Source: Welwitschia mirabilis (lineage: Eukaryota > Gnetophyta > Gnetopsida > Welwitschiales). From it: DNA of 25,129 bases. The stretch covers positions 265,234,039 to 265,259,167 of the forward strand of contig JBOZIK010000001.1 of assembly GCA_051453625.1 (NCBI GenBank), in the 5' to 3' direction. Shown here in pieces: positions 9,785-20,000 of the stretch. Numbering within the stretch: position 1 is the first letter of the stretch; every line of letters starts with the position of its first letter. The notes beneath the pieces are model-generated. The model was not told the DNA's origin. It did not search any database and worked only from the letters and a program-made list of their open reading frames with translations. The position numbers and the translations under genes are program-made.

Positions 9785-9965
9785 ATTCTTTTCTTTATTT
9801 GCATCCTCTTCATATAATTTTTATTTTTTGACTTTATGTAAACTCATAAAAGGGACAATCTACATGAAATTATTATTTTATCTCATGCTTTATTTCATTT
9901 TGCATCCTCCTCATATATGTTTATTTCTCTACTTTGTGTAAATCCGCTAAAGGGATAAGCCATAA
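9785..9965 (+). repeat. Tandem dimer, period about 101 bases
   Basis: Two diverged units. Each holds tttatttgcatcctc or tttcattttgcatcctc (gcatcc at 9801 and 9902), then atata, a T-rich run, ctttgtgtaaa or ctttatgtaaa, and aaagggacaa or aaagggataa. It sits immediately to the right of the 10-N gap. No coding potential. Confidence 0.65.
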
Positions 9966-10032
9966 GGGGTGAGTTTCATGGTGATTTTAATACGTGTATT
10001 ATTTATAAGGTCTAATTAGTGTAGATTAGCCC

Positions 10033-10242
10033 TGTTTATTGGGAAGATCCAAAGGAGCAGTTCTAATATTTAGTGAAAATAGCTCAAAATTTTATTAAAA
10101 ATAAACTAATTTATATAATAACATTTACTATGTTTGGCATTACCCAACTCCAAACATTAAGGAGTCAAGTCCCAATACATCTTAATCTAATCCTAACTTA
10201 AGCTAAAATAATATAAAAACTAACAACCCCCTTTCCCCTTAA
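10033..10242 (-). mobile_element. Candidate minus-strand 3' LTR with polypurine tract (copia-like)
   Basis: Read on the minus strand, aaggggaaaggggg (plus 10227-10240) is a clear polypurine tract followed directly by TTGTTAGTTTTTATATT, the usual transition into a Ty1/copia LTR starting TGTTAG. The LTR runs leftward, with a TATA-like ttatataaatt (plus about 10108-10120) and a possible end CCCAATAAACA at 10033, which would make it only about 190 bases. No primer-binding site or second LTR was found on the minus-strand upstream side, so this is a partial element. Confidence 0.45.
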
Positions 10243-10929
10243 TGTTAAGTCTTAGAAAAAAGAAATTGGACATATATAATTGCTAGAACATTCCTCTAGC
10301 ATAGCATTAAAAAACATAGCCAAAACACTAAGTTGAAAAAGCACCTAGCTTCAAACCAATAATGGAAGCACCAAGCTTTTGAAACATGCAGCTTCAAGAA
10401 AGATTTCCTTAGAGTGCTCTTTTGAGATGAATCTGCATCCTTCATCCTACACAACCTCAAGGAAGACATCCTCTAAGTGATTTCCTTAATAAATTTGCAT
10501 ACCTTGTTGAAACCATGGGATTCACCCAACACTTCAAATGCAAAAAACCTAAAATAGAACTCACCTAATCAATTTTCATATAAAATAATATTACAAGAAG
10601 TGTCCATACCACTTCTGATAGTATCATTTTACAAAAAATTGCATGCTATATGAATTGGTTAAGACAAGCCCCAATCTAGCTTTCACTTAATTAATCATCT
10701 AGCTAAGTGAAGCAAGATAGGAGGTGGCAAATTCAACCCCATCAAACGAAAGTTTTTCAAATTGTTTTTTTAACATTCATATCGCATGAAATAGGCTTTA
10801 CACATCTAATATAAAAAACATCAAATAATGCCCTTATAAAACAAAAGCAAGGGATTTTCTAAGAAATTAATGGAGTGACATAAAATAACATTGGCACCTA
10901 TGGATATCACTATGAACAAATATACGCAT
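10243..10929. other. Noncoding stretch, probable element interior
   Basis: On the minus strand this leads into the polypurine tract at 10227-10240. It contains several loosely repeated words (ttcaagaaag, aagcacc, gcttca) but no readable protein on either strand. Confidence 0.4.
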
Positions 10930-11330
10930 TGGACCGTCTTACTTGCCAGATCTAATCATTAGTGAAGTCCAGCATGTCTTTCATGCTAAAATAGCTAGCA
11001 AATCACCAAATTTAATTGCAAAGATTAGCAACAGAAATGTTCCACAAAACCCAAATTTCATTAGCGTAATTATTAGCCTCAAAAGGCAAATTATAGGGTG
11101 CCACACTGCGCACCTTTCCTCTTGCAAACAATGAAGAGAAGTAGCTGCTACGTATGTGCCACGCCCCCTGCATTGACGGAAAGGATTTACTACAACTTCG
11201 TGTCCTCCCCTGCACCACCCACTACCCACTACCCACTGACGTATAATCTCATCACCACTGATTTCATCTTCGGTGATACAGGTGGATCCATCTTGACATC
11301 GTCATAGCACGAACCCATGTCAGTAAGTAC
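10930..11330. other. G+C-richer island of unknown origin
   Basis: Clearly less A+T-rich than its surroundings, especially 11090-11310. It has CG dinucleotides, runs such as acgccccctgc, and a short cacccactacccactacccact repeat (11216-11238). Overlapping short frames exist on both strands (plus 10943-11134 and 11098-11307; minus 10981-11229), but none resembles a known protein. A gtaagt at 11321-11326 would suit a 5' splice site. It may be a host exon or 5' region, or captured gene sequence in a transposon. Confidence 0.35.
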
Positions 11331-12188
11331 AATGATTAAAGTAACTACAATGTTATTATCTAAAATAAAACCCAACAATACCTGTAAATGTTATTATCTA
11401 AAAAATCTTCTATCCTAAACCTAAATGCCTTTCAAAACCTTTAAAAATATATGATTAAAGTAAGTACAATGATGATGTAAAAATCTTGGATGATTTACGT
11501 ACAATTATTCTTCTAAATACTTTCTTAGTTTCTTGAAATTGATCTTTAAGTGTTCTTACCACTTTGTTATATCATTGATTTTTATCTATATGTTCTGTTT
11601 CATTCATATTCTTATTGATGAATCTTATATTTGATAAGCTATCTTATTTCTTATGTTAATTAAAATTAATTAAAATTATCATGTAATTATTATTAATTTT
11701 TGGTATACATAGAATCATGATTTATTATAACATGTATAACTAATTATAAGCTTGATTTAATATTTTGTATGTATTATATTATCATTGAATGAAACCCTTA
11801 CCATACTTATAATATTGAATTTTTACATTTTTATTATATAATTATGTATTTAATAACCTTTTTACCTTTGATATCATTTACATGCTTCGTGTGAAATAAC
11901 AACCTTTTCTTTCAATTAATTTAGGTTTACTACACTACAACTACATCCATATGCAAAAGAAAGATATCTCTTATAACTCTATTAGAGGAAAGAGATGATA
12001 TGCTAAAAGACTAATATCCCATATTCAAGCATTAATTTTATCAAAAATAGTTTTTGCCTTTAGACTTAACATTAGTCTAAGTTTAATAAATTGGTCTAGT
12101 TTTAAGATATGTTGTTGTATAGTTAAGTAATGTAAATCTTTCTCCTGTTAAGAAGTAAAAGAAGAACCAAAATTTAATTTAGGTATTA
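11331..12188. other. Noncoding A+T-rich stretch
   Basis: Short local echoes only: aatgttattatctaaaa at about 11349 and 11390, and agtaagtacaatgat at about 11321 and 11459. No supported gene on either strand. Confidence 0.6.
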
Positions 12189-12400
12189 GGGGGGAAGTTG
12201 TGGAAGTCATCAAAGGATAATTTTTTTTTTTTTAATAATGAGAAATTATTGCTTTTGAAAGGGAAGTATCTTATTTTATTTAATCTATTTAAATAATGGA
12301 CATATTAAGAGGAGAACTATAATTGGGGTAATGGTTGTACTTATGTTAATTGTTCTTTCATCTTTATAAATAGATATATGCATGCATGATATTTATAAAG
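12189..12400 (+). promoter_or_regulatory. Polypurine-like tract and TATA box, possible LTR U3
   Basis: ggggggaag (12189-12197) followed by ttgtggaagtcatc resembles the junction between a polypurine tract and an LTR that starts TGTTGGAAGTC in copia-type elements. About 165 bases on is a good TATAAATAG (12365-12373). Together they suggest an LTR U3 on the plus strand, but no partner LTR is seen. Confidence 0.3.
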
Positions 12401-13580
12401 CATCATTGTCATTTTAACATTTAATCATTCATGTTGTAGTTTCTTAGAGAGTATAGAATTATGGCTTGGAGAAACTTAATAGTTAAGTATAGTTTATGGG
12501 GAATACTCATTAATATGATTTTGTAATAATATAGAAAGAAAACAATTAGATATAATGAGTAGAATTAATTTTATAATTTATCATTCTTAAAAAGACACAA
12601 TTTCAAAACACATGATTTAATTATCAGCAATTGATACACTTATGAAATTTTAAATATGGAAGTGTGAAAGAGATAATTAAACTTTTCAAATTAGAAAATC
12701 AAATAAAATTATGTATAGTAGAAAAAACTTTAGAATTGCTAAATTCTACAATTTTAAATTTTAATAATATAATAATAATATTTATAAAATAGGATTATAA
12801 ATGAGTTAAAATATCCATGAAGAGCTTTATAAATATATTTAAAGATTTTTAGAATGATAATTCTAACTTCCACATAGTTATTAATAATAAATAAATAATA
12901 AAAAATTTGTGTTATAGACACATTGATAGGTAAGTAGAATGCTTTGTTATAGAAAAATTATTAATCAATAGAAGCTAAATGATACAGTGGAAGCTAGAGC
13001 TAGGCAAATAGATGCCAATTAGTTTAAAAGAAATTAAGAATATTTGTTATAGTATAATTGAAAGTTTGAATATGATAGTTGATTTTGTTGATAATTTAAC
13101 GAAAAATTTATGGTTAAAGGTTTACATTATCAAAAGAAATTTAGATAAAAGAAGAAATTTTATTTGAAAAGGTAGTGCAATATGATAAGGCATAATATTT
13201 CATGCAACATAAATTTTTATAAAACTTAACCTTAGTATTTAACCTTGTTTATTCTCTCTCAATATCCTTATGACATTGATGTCATCTTAAATATTCATCT
13301 AAGATTTAGTTTAGTTTACTAATTAATCCAAATTAGGTTGTATTCTTGGAATTTTATCAAAGTTAATCATGTAAATGCACTATTCCATCCTTTATTTTAG
13401 TTTAGGCGGTTATCAATTAAGGATTCTTTCTCTTTTCTTTTGTAGTTCTTTTCAACTAGGTTTAGTTCCATTTTATCATGCACTTTCCTTTAGATAAAAG
13501 AAAGCTCTATTATTTGAAGTTAATGAATAATTAAAATTATTTTTATTCTATCCTATTTTACTCTGTTTCATTTTTTATAA
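12401..13580. other. Noncoding A+T-rich stretch
   Basis: Very A+T-rich with AAT runs (12757-12781). A short frame near 13065-13115 reads VDFVDNLTKNLW, faintly like the 'ADPLTKGL' end of copia RNase H, but this is too weak to annotate. Confidence 0.5.
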
Positions 13581-13581
13581 T

Positions 13582-13597
13582 TGGTATTAGGCCAAGG
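13582..13597 (+). promoter_or_regulatory. Degraded initiator-tRNA-type primer-binding-site-like motif
   Basis: tggtattaggccaagg differs slightly from TGGTATCAGAGCC, the initiator-Met-tRNA primer site of many Ty1/copia elements, and follows ctgtttca, a possible LTR end. It is a short motif that could arise by chance. Confidence 0.25.
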
Positions 13598-13854
13598 TAA
13601 CCACCTTTGAATTGTTGATAGTATTTTAGAGGCTTATTAACCTCTTGAAGCTTTTGGTTCTTTTTCTATAAATACTTTGGAATCATTTTTCCCTAAATTT
13701 TTTCTCTTAATGAGTACTTTTTCATTATTTCTATAAATTCTTTGTATTTTATTTTTTAAATACTAATAAAAATAATTTTTAAATAATATATTTAAAAATG
13801 AAGAGTATGTTTTTAAATTCATAAACTATAATAGTTAGAAAATATACAAAAATT

Positions 13855-13858
<4 letters not shown>
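13598..13858. other. Noncoding A+T-rich stretch
   Basis: Nothing beyond A+T-rich sequence. Confidence 0.6.
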
Positions 13859-13904
<46 letters not shown>

Positions 13905-13908
13905 TGTG

Positions 13909-13967
<59 letters not shown>
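13859..13967. repeat. Compound microsatellite (TG)n(GA)n
   Basis: Alternating TG/GT from 13859 to 13910 with one interrupting C, then an uninterrupted GA run from 13911 to 13967 (57 bases). Open frames across it are an artefact of the repeat. Confidence 0.98.
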
Positions 13968-13971
<4 letters not shown>

Positions 13972-14152
13972 ATGTAGTTAACATTTGAGCAAAATGTGAT
14001 AAAAGAAAAGGCCATGCTAGCTTCTTGACCTATAATGATTTCCTAAAAAGTTGAAAAAGCTATAACTTTTATTCTGCCTAAAATTTTAAGCATGTTTAGA
14101 GAATCTAGATAAATAGAAAATTGATATTGAACATGATTTTTATATTTGAATC

Positions 14153-14170
14153 TGTGTGTGTGTGTGTGTG
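14153..14170. repeat. Short (TG)n microsatellite
   Basis: Nine TG units, 18 bases, about 190 bases after the compound microsatellite. Confidence 0.95.
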
Positions 14171-14489
14171 ATTTGATGAAATTTTCAAATAACTAAAACT
14201 AGAAGTTTCAAGGTAGATTAGTAATAGTTTTCTCTTAATATATTATTCTTTTTAAAGAAAGATCTTTATAAAAATCTCTTATGTTAGAGATTCCTGATGC
14301 TTATGTAATCTAAATAGATACAATGATAACATGCTTTAACTAATGTCATAACCACTTCTCTTTCATAGTGTTTTTTGATAACACAAGGTGTTATTATGCA
14401 TTCCAGGAAAGAACTCTATTTTTAGTGAACAGATTTATTATTTTCAATACATGCTAAAGTGATTTCATCTCATTTATTATAATTTTATT

Positions 14490-14712
14490 TAAATAATTTT
14501 TCTAAATAAAAAATGAAAATTATATTAAAGCCAAATACATTACAAGAGGGGTAGAGATGCTCCTAGATGTAAGAATTATAACGAAGCATCAAGATTCCAA
14601 TTGAACACTACCATTACGAGAAAACATCACACAAATTATAAAAACTAGACTAAAAAATCATAACATGTAAACTAAAGTCACATCCAAAAACTAGCTCTAT
14701 TAGAAAAAACTA
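14490..14712 (-). mobile_element. LINE-type 3' untranslated end
   Basis: Read on the minus strand, this follows the last stop of the ORF1-like relic (about 14713). It ends in cttgtaatgtatttggc, then tttaatataattttca and tttttatttagaaaaat. Plant L1-type LINEs typically finish with 'TTGTA...GGCTTTAATATAATTTTCATTTTT' before the A tail. The remnant tail (14470-14505) is A-rich but mutated. Confidence 0.6.
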
Positions 14713-15237
14713 CTAGTAGCCCTTACATCTAGGGAAAATATCTCTATGATGCGTCTGGGTGAGCTTTTTGCTTAGCTTATCTGCAAAAACTTCAAAAGCT
14801 TGTTTTAACTCCTTGAAAGCATTAGGCCCTTTTAGATTTTTATTTAGATGAAGTACTAGGACATTCCTCCTATAGATTTTTTTAATAGAGCTTATGAGTT
14901 CTTTATGAATAGCTCCTAGAATGATATGTAAACACTTCTATAATCCTTTGATTATTTCCATCAAAACTAAGCATCTGGTCTCCTCCATGTCTAGATCCTC
15001 TACTTTTGAATCCTGATTTAATTATTAGGGCTCTCCTTATTTTTGGTCCAGATGAGTGTCATCTTCTTCTTTTTCCTCTCCTTTATGAGCCACTCTTGCT
15101 AATTCTAGATGAGGATTATACTACTTGTTAAAATTTTGAGGTAGGTTCATCCTTATTTATTCATCAAGGGCCAAGTACATGTTCATCCTTACCTGTTCAT
15201 TAGGGTTTGAGGATGGGATCTCACTTGTCCTCTTCTT

Positions 15238-15742
15238 TAGGGATGATGTCAAGCCTATTTTTGCCTCATTCTAGTTTTTCCTCCTTACAAATATCCCTTT
15301 TTTTTTTTTAGGAGGAGATGCTTGAGGGTTTTTTAACTTGTCTTTTTTGCCCTCAATAAGGTTATTACTAGACTTGAGCATCTACTTTTATCCTTTCTTC
15401 TTAAGACTTGGAGAAGGAAATGTGGCATATTAATCCTTTATCCTAGGTCCAAAACTTTTAAAAAAAGTTGAATAAATACCTACATGTTTAGAGGTACATT
15501 TAGACTATATAAAGGATTGGTTGATCATTTTCATCCCTAGAACCTATGGGGGTGGTAGGGAAATTCTATTAATGTTGCCATTTAAAAGCTTGGGAATACC
15601 TACTGTGAAGAAATGATAAGCTTCTCATTAACTCTTAGCATGATTAAGGAATATTTATTCTTTCATTGGTATCTTGAGATATTCTATTAGTGTTTCTTAT
15701 ATGAGATAAATTCTCATTCTCTTAAATCTCATTAAGTATCCT
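15238..15742. repeat. Left copy of gap-flanking direct repeat 4
   Basis: Colinear with 15844-16339, ending at the gap with aagtatcct. It lies inside the ORF1-like relic. Small indels, such as the length of the T-run near 15300, distinguish the copies. Confidence 0.95.
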
Positions 15743-15842
15743 NNNNNNNNNNNNNNNNNNNNNNNNNNNNNNNNNNNNNNNNNNNNNNNNNNNNNNNNNN
15801 NNNNNNNNNNNNNNNNNNNNNNNNNNNNNNNNNNNNNNNNNN
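15743..15842. other. Assembly gap, 100 N
   Basis: Separates the two copies of direct repeat 4, inside a coding relic. Confidence 0.99.
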
Positions 15843-15843
15843 A

Positions 15844-16339
15844 TAGGGATGATGTCAAGCCTATTTTTACCTCATCCTAGTTTTTTCTCCTTACAAATAT
15901 CCCTTTTTTTGTGGGAGAAGATGCTTGAGGGTTTCTTAACTTGTCTTTTTTTCCCTCAATAAGGTTATTACTAGACTTGAACATCTACTTTTATCCTTTC
16001 TTTTTAAGACTTGGAGAAGGAAATATGGCATGTTAATCCTTTACTCTAGGTTCAAAACTTTAAAAAAAAGTTGAAATAAATACCTACATATTTAGAGGTG
16101 CATTTAGACTATATAAAGGATTGGTCTATTATTTCCATCCCTAGAACCTGTGGGAGTAGGAAAATTCTATTAATGTTTCCATTTAAAAGTTTGGGAATAC
16201 CTACTATGAAGAAATGATAAGCTTCTTATTAACTCTCAGCATGATCAAGGAATCTTTATCCTTTCATTGGTATCTTGAGATACTTTATTAGTGCTTCATG
16301 AGATAAATTCTCATTCTCTTAAATCTCATTAAGTATCCT
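15844..16339. repeat. Right copy of gap-flanking direct repeat 4
   Basis: Duplicate of 15238-15742 starting one base after the gap and continuing without a break into the N-terminal part of the ORF1-like relic (minus strand). Confidence 0.95.
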
Positions 16340-16654
16340 TTCTACTTCTTAAAAAAATAAGTAATATCCATATCTAGTTCATCTTTTAGCTTTTGTAGAA
16401 GGGTCTCCCATCCTATCATCACACTTTCTATCAAAGTTCTAACCAATCTTCAAATAGAGCAAGGGTCTTTGATTTATATAGAGGAGATAGCACATTAGAA
16501 GAAATAATCTAATTATAGAGCTTTCAAATTTGCTAGTGCATTAGATGCAATCCCTCTTTCTGCCATCATCTGTGCTTTTTTCTTATAGTATAATAATTAT
16601 CCATTAATGTAATAAGTTATTTGCTCTATGTACACTTCTTAAATAAATTATTAG

Positions 16655-18260
16655 TAGTCTTTACATTTCTTCAGTAAATGGCATAATGTGGGGAAACCAA
16701 AATCGTTCATTTAATTAAATTATCTCTACTTAGAATCATACTTTTTTGTAATAACCAAGAGAAGATTTTAATTTTTTTTAGCATATTTACTTTTAAAAAC
16801 TTTTCTACGCCTTCAATCTTCTCATACTTTTTAATTAAAATTGACTTGATAGTATCTTCAAAAGCAGTACTTATATTTCAAAAGTAGTTCTTAAAGCTAC
16901 AAAAGAGAAAAGATGGTATTTTCAGGAAATGCAATGGCTAAAAAGTGGAATATTTCTTAGGAGAATATCAAAACCAATTCCACTAAGATTTGTAGTTTCA
17001 TTAGGTAGCATGTCATAATAAAATTATTAATAAATGTACAAGACATGAGGAATTTTTATTTTGAGCATATTCACCATAATCCATTTGGTTCACTATTCCA
17101 CTATCTCATAGCAAAACTTCCCATGAAGAAGTGCAGTCTTATTATTAGCAAAGTTTAATTAAATTCACATCATCTTAGAATTGAAAGTGGAAGATGGAAT
17201 GACATGTCTAAAGAAGAGTGAACATGTAGATTATGAAGTTTGGGAGCCCTTGAAAAAAAGAACATGTTTTACTGTTTTATGCTACTGCAAAGCCTATAAG
17301 AAAAAAATTAAATATCATTATAAGAAATATCTTTGATTTTTTCATGTTGCATCTAGTGTTGTCTTCATATCCCATGACATAATCATTTCCTTTATCCAAT
17401 AGATCTATTAAGTTTTTAAACATAATAAAAATTCAATTTTAGTTTTAGTTTTCAGTTTTAGACTGTTAAGCTCTTAGTAGAAGCTCATCAAGTATTACCA
17501 AAGATAGGATTTCCCTCCCCTACTATGTGATAAATCATATTTAAATTTGGTTAGATTTCTTTAGAAGAGGTCCTATGTGTATAATCTTCTAATGATTTTA
17601 TTTAACCCATTTAAAAATGCAATCTTCAAATCTGTAAAATCTTCAATCTCTAAATGCGTTTAGGTCAATAATAACGTCAAATTTTAAAAAGGAATTATAT
17701 TTTATCTTTCCCTCCTAACCAAATAACATTTTTAATTAGTCTATTGATTTTCTTAATAATATGTTTTGAAAGAGTAATAATGGAAGCTAAGTATCTAAAA
17801 GTAGCTATAAGTTAAGAGTTTGTAATGATATCTTTTACTTCTGAAAATAGGAATTATTTTATCTAAGTATTACATTTACTTTGAATTTTCTTAATGATAG
17901 GCTTCTAAGTTTAAATTTTATTTTAGGTTCACAATGCGATTCTTTAAAAAATTATTAATGTACCCCTTTTTGGCTCTCAATATTTGTATAATATCAGTCT
18001 TATAAATGATTTTTAGTTCTATAAAGTAGATTTTTATCTTAGTCAATTTTACCCTTAGGCTTATGAATCTATTAAATAGTTGTATTATGTTGTTAATGGA
18101 TGTTTCTTACTAGAAAGAGGCTTAAGTTATTATAATTATATCATTTTCATAATGATTATTAATAAATGTTTACTTCTCAATTTTGATCCCTTTGATATAT
18201 GTTGCAATGCTAATTTGTAGGAATTTAATGATGTATTTTTAGTTGTTTTGAAAGACATTT
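16655..18260 (-). pseudogene. L1-type LINE ORF2 relic: RT catalytic box to zinc-binding C-terminus
   Basis: Minus-strand relic of the second half of a plant L1-type ORF2, the reverse transcriptase used in target-primed insertion. In order it shows IKGIKIE then NHYEND (YEND at 18151-18140, in place of the F/Y-A-D-D catalytic box), SINNIIQLFNRF with LTKIKIYF (family 'N-F...SGLKLN-.KS'), TDIIQILRAKKG, then IIKKINRLIKNVIWLGGKDK (17760-17697; family 'I.+.I..FLWGG'), IVGEGNPIF (about 17529-17495; family 'VG.G..I.FW'), and KKIKIFSWLLQKSMILSRDN followed by LIK (about 16778-16705), the core of the RT-associated zinc-binding domain. CHLL and NNLFKKC follow as remnants of its Cys/His end. Many stops and frameshifts. 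The first Asp of the catalytic box is now Asn. Confidence 0.8.
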
Positions 18261-19252
18261 ATATAAGTTTAAGTGAAATACTGATGATTATGGAGAACTA
18301 ACAGGATGATCATTGAAACATGTGATTCTTAGCATATTTAGAGGCTTTTAAGGCTTCTTTTGATACTACATACTTTGGAAGAAGAATTCACCATGTAGAA
18401 GATTAATTTGTTCTTGAGACTAGAGATGAAGAAGCTTGTCGTCCCCTCTGTCATCTTCAAAATAGATAGGACTATAGCATTGCTGATATGGATAGAAGCC
18501 ATAGGGTTGAAAATGGGGCCTTAATCTAATGGAGTACCTTTTTAACTTAGAGTGAACTCCCCTCTATCATCCCGACAATAGTTAAAACGATAGCTATTTT
18601 TCTATAGTTGAAAAGAATTATCTTTGTAATGTGGTTATTTAATCCATTTGGGCTATTACGGTTTCTTTTTTGACTTCTAGGATTAAGCTTTTATAACTTT
18701 AATGTCAAAATATAAATACCCTTCTCCTCCTTCACTTTTATTTTCATCTTTTGTACCTGATTCTCTTGTGATGATATATTGAAGGATAAGAGATCCATCC
18801 AATAGATATAGAGATAAGTTTACCTTGGTGTTGGGCTGAGAATCCTCCATTGTGGAGCTACTACTTTGTTGTAAGTGGATGTCAAAGTTGTATGATTAAT
18901 TTAAATTATCTTTTCTCTATAATTTTGTTTATGTCCCTTATGGTTTAAGTTGGTTATAGTTTAGTGACAATTCTATAATCTATTTAGGTCATAAGGGAAA
19001 CATTTGTTAAGGTTGACTTTGGTTAGTTCAAATTTGCATTATTGTTTCATTTCAATTCATTTTGAATTCATATTCTATTTGGCATATCTCATAATTCATA
19101 TTTGTTAGGAATAAGAAAAGAACTCTTCTTAATTGACTTACATTATAGAGAGCTAGTTCTTATAATAGGAGAATTAGGATCCTATTAGAATCCTTTTCAT
19201 TTCCATTTCTTATCCATTGCATTTCATCTTCATTCACAATTACATTGTATTT

Positions 19253-19456
19253 TCATATTTGTTTACTTTTATTTATTAAAAGATAAAATACTAAAAATAC
19301 TCTTGGAAATCAATTCTCTAACTCTAAGCCTAGTTCCTTTGTTAGAATTAAGACATTTGGATTAACTTTCATCTATACTAGTGTGTTTTTTTCTACAAGT
19401 AATTTGATTTATAGGTTTATCTAAAGGACTTAAGAATTCCATAAATTCATATCAAA
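19253..19456. repeat. Left copy of gap-flanking direct repeat 5
   Basis: About 204 bases matching 19788-19991, ending at the gap. Confidence 0.93.
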
Positions 19457-19787
19457 NNNNNNNNNNNNNNNNNNNNNNNNNNNNNNNNNNNNNNNNNNNN
19501 NNNNNNNNNNNNNNNNNNNNNNNNNNNNNNNNNNNNNNNNNNNNNNNNNNNNNNNNNNNNNNNNNNNNNNNNNNNNNNNNNNNNNNNNNNNNNNNNNNNN
19601 NNNNNNNNNNNNNNNNNNNNNNNNNNNNNNNNNNNNNNNNNNNNNNNNNNNNNNNNNNNNNNNNNNNNNNNNNNNNNNNNNNNNNNNNNNNNNNNNNNNN
19701 NNNNNNNNNNNNNNNNNNNNNNNNNNNNNNNNNNNNNNNNNNNNNNNNNNNNNNNNNNNNNNNNNNNNNNNNNNNNNNNNNNNNNNN
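19457..19787. other. Assembly gap, 331 N
   Basis: The only gap with a length other than 100 or 10, so probably an estimated size. It separates the copies of direct repeat 5. Confidence 0.99.
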
Positions 19788-19991
19788 TCATATTTGTTTA
19801 TTTTTATTTATTAAAAGATAAAATAGCAAAAATACTCTTGGAAATAAATTCTCTAACTCTAAGTCTAGTTCCTTTATTGGAATTATGACATTTTGGTTAA
19901 CTCTTGTCTATACTAGTGTGTGTTTTTCTACAAGTAATTTGATTTACAAGTTTACCTAAAGGACTTAAGAATTGCATAAATGTATATTACA
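19788..19991. repeat. Right copy of gap-flanking direct repeat 5
   Basis: Starts at the first base after the gap (tcatatttgttta) and runs up to the edge of the LINE RT relic. Confidence 0.93.
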
Positions 19992-20000
19992 ATAATATAG

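Larger units (their letters stand above)
14713..16569 (-). pseudogene. LINE ORF1-like (DUF4283-type) relic
   Basis: Possible start ATGATG at 16569 (minus) giving MMAERGIASNALANLKAL. Then come LIESVMIGWETLLQKLKDEL, MDITYFFKK and KGYLMRFKR, which resemble the DUF4283 pattern '..L...L.....D..FF..+GY...RF' of plant LINE ORF1 proteins (nucleic-acid-binding chaperones of the LINE particle). A Lys/Ser hinge follows, then an acidic stretch (HKGEEKEEDDTHLDQK, about 15060-15110), and a C-terminal helical region open for 72 codons (LKGPNAFKELKQAFEVFADK) to a stop at 14713. No zinc knuckle is visible. It is broken by many stops, and its middle is duplicated around gap 15743-15842; without one copy it would be about 420 codons, normal for this class. 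The family call is by weak pattern only. Confidence 0.45.
18261..20000. mobile_element. Insertion of about 1.7 kb inside the LINE reverse transcriptase
   Basis: RT block B ends near 20046 and the catalytic box is at 18150, while family spacing is only some 50-60 codons, so about 1.7 kb (including 331 N) is foreign. Boundaries are approximate. The insert has no readable protein. On the plus strand it holds TATAAATA at 18711-18718 followed by a CT-rich tract, and a small palindromic word (ctccattgtggag, about 18847-18859), all compatible with a solo LTR or a short noncoding element. Its right part is duplicated around gap 19457-19787. Confidence 0.55.

Noticed and set aside
9767-9965. CRISPR-like or satellite array
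   Set aside because: Only two diverged units of about 101 bases, without spacers; an ordinary tandem dimer.
10981-11229. Minus-strand 82-codon frame in the G+C-richer island
   Set aside because: It overlaps other frames on both strands, has no recognisable domain, and cannot be preferred over them.
12860-13170. Possible copia RNase H end (VDFVDNLTKNLW)
   Set aside because: Only about six residues resemble the family, with no supporting motifs upstream; chance is likely.
13779-14015. Minus-strand open frame of 78 codons with Leu-Ser and Thr-His repeats
   Set aside because: It is simply the translation of the (TG)n(GA)n microsatellite.
19447-19791. Minus-strand frame of 114 codons
   Set aside because: Almost all of it is the 331-N gap.
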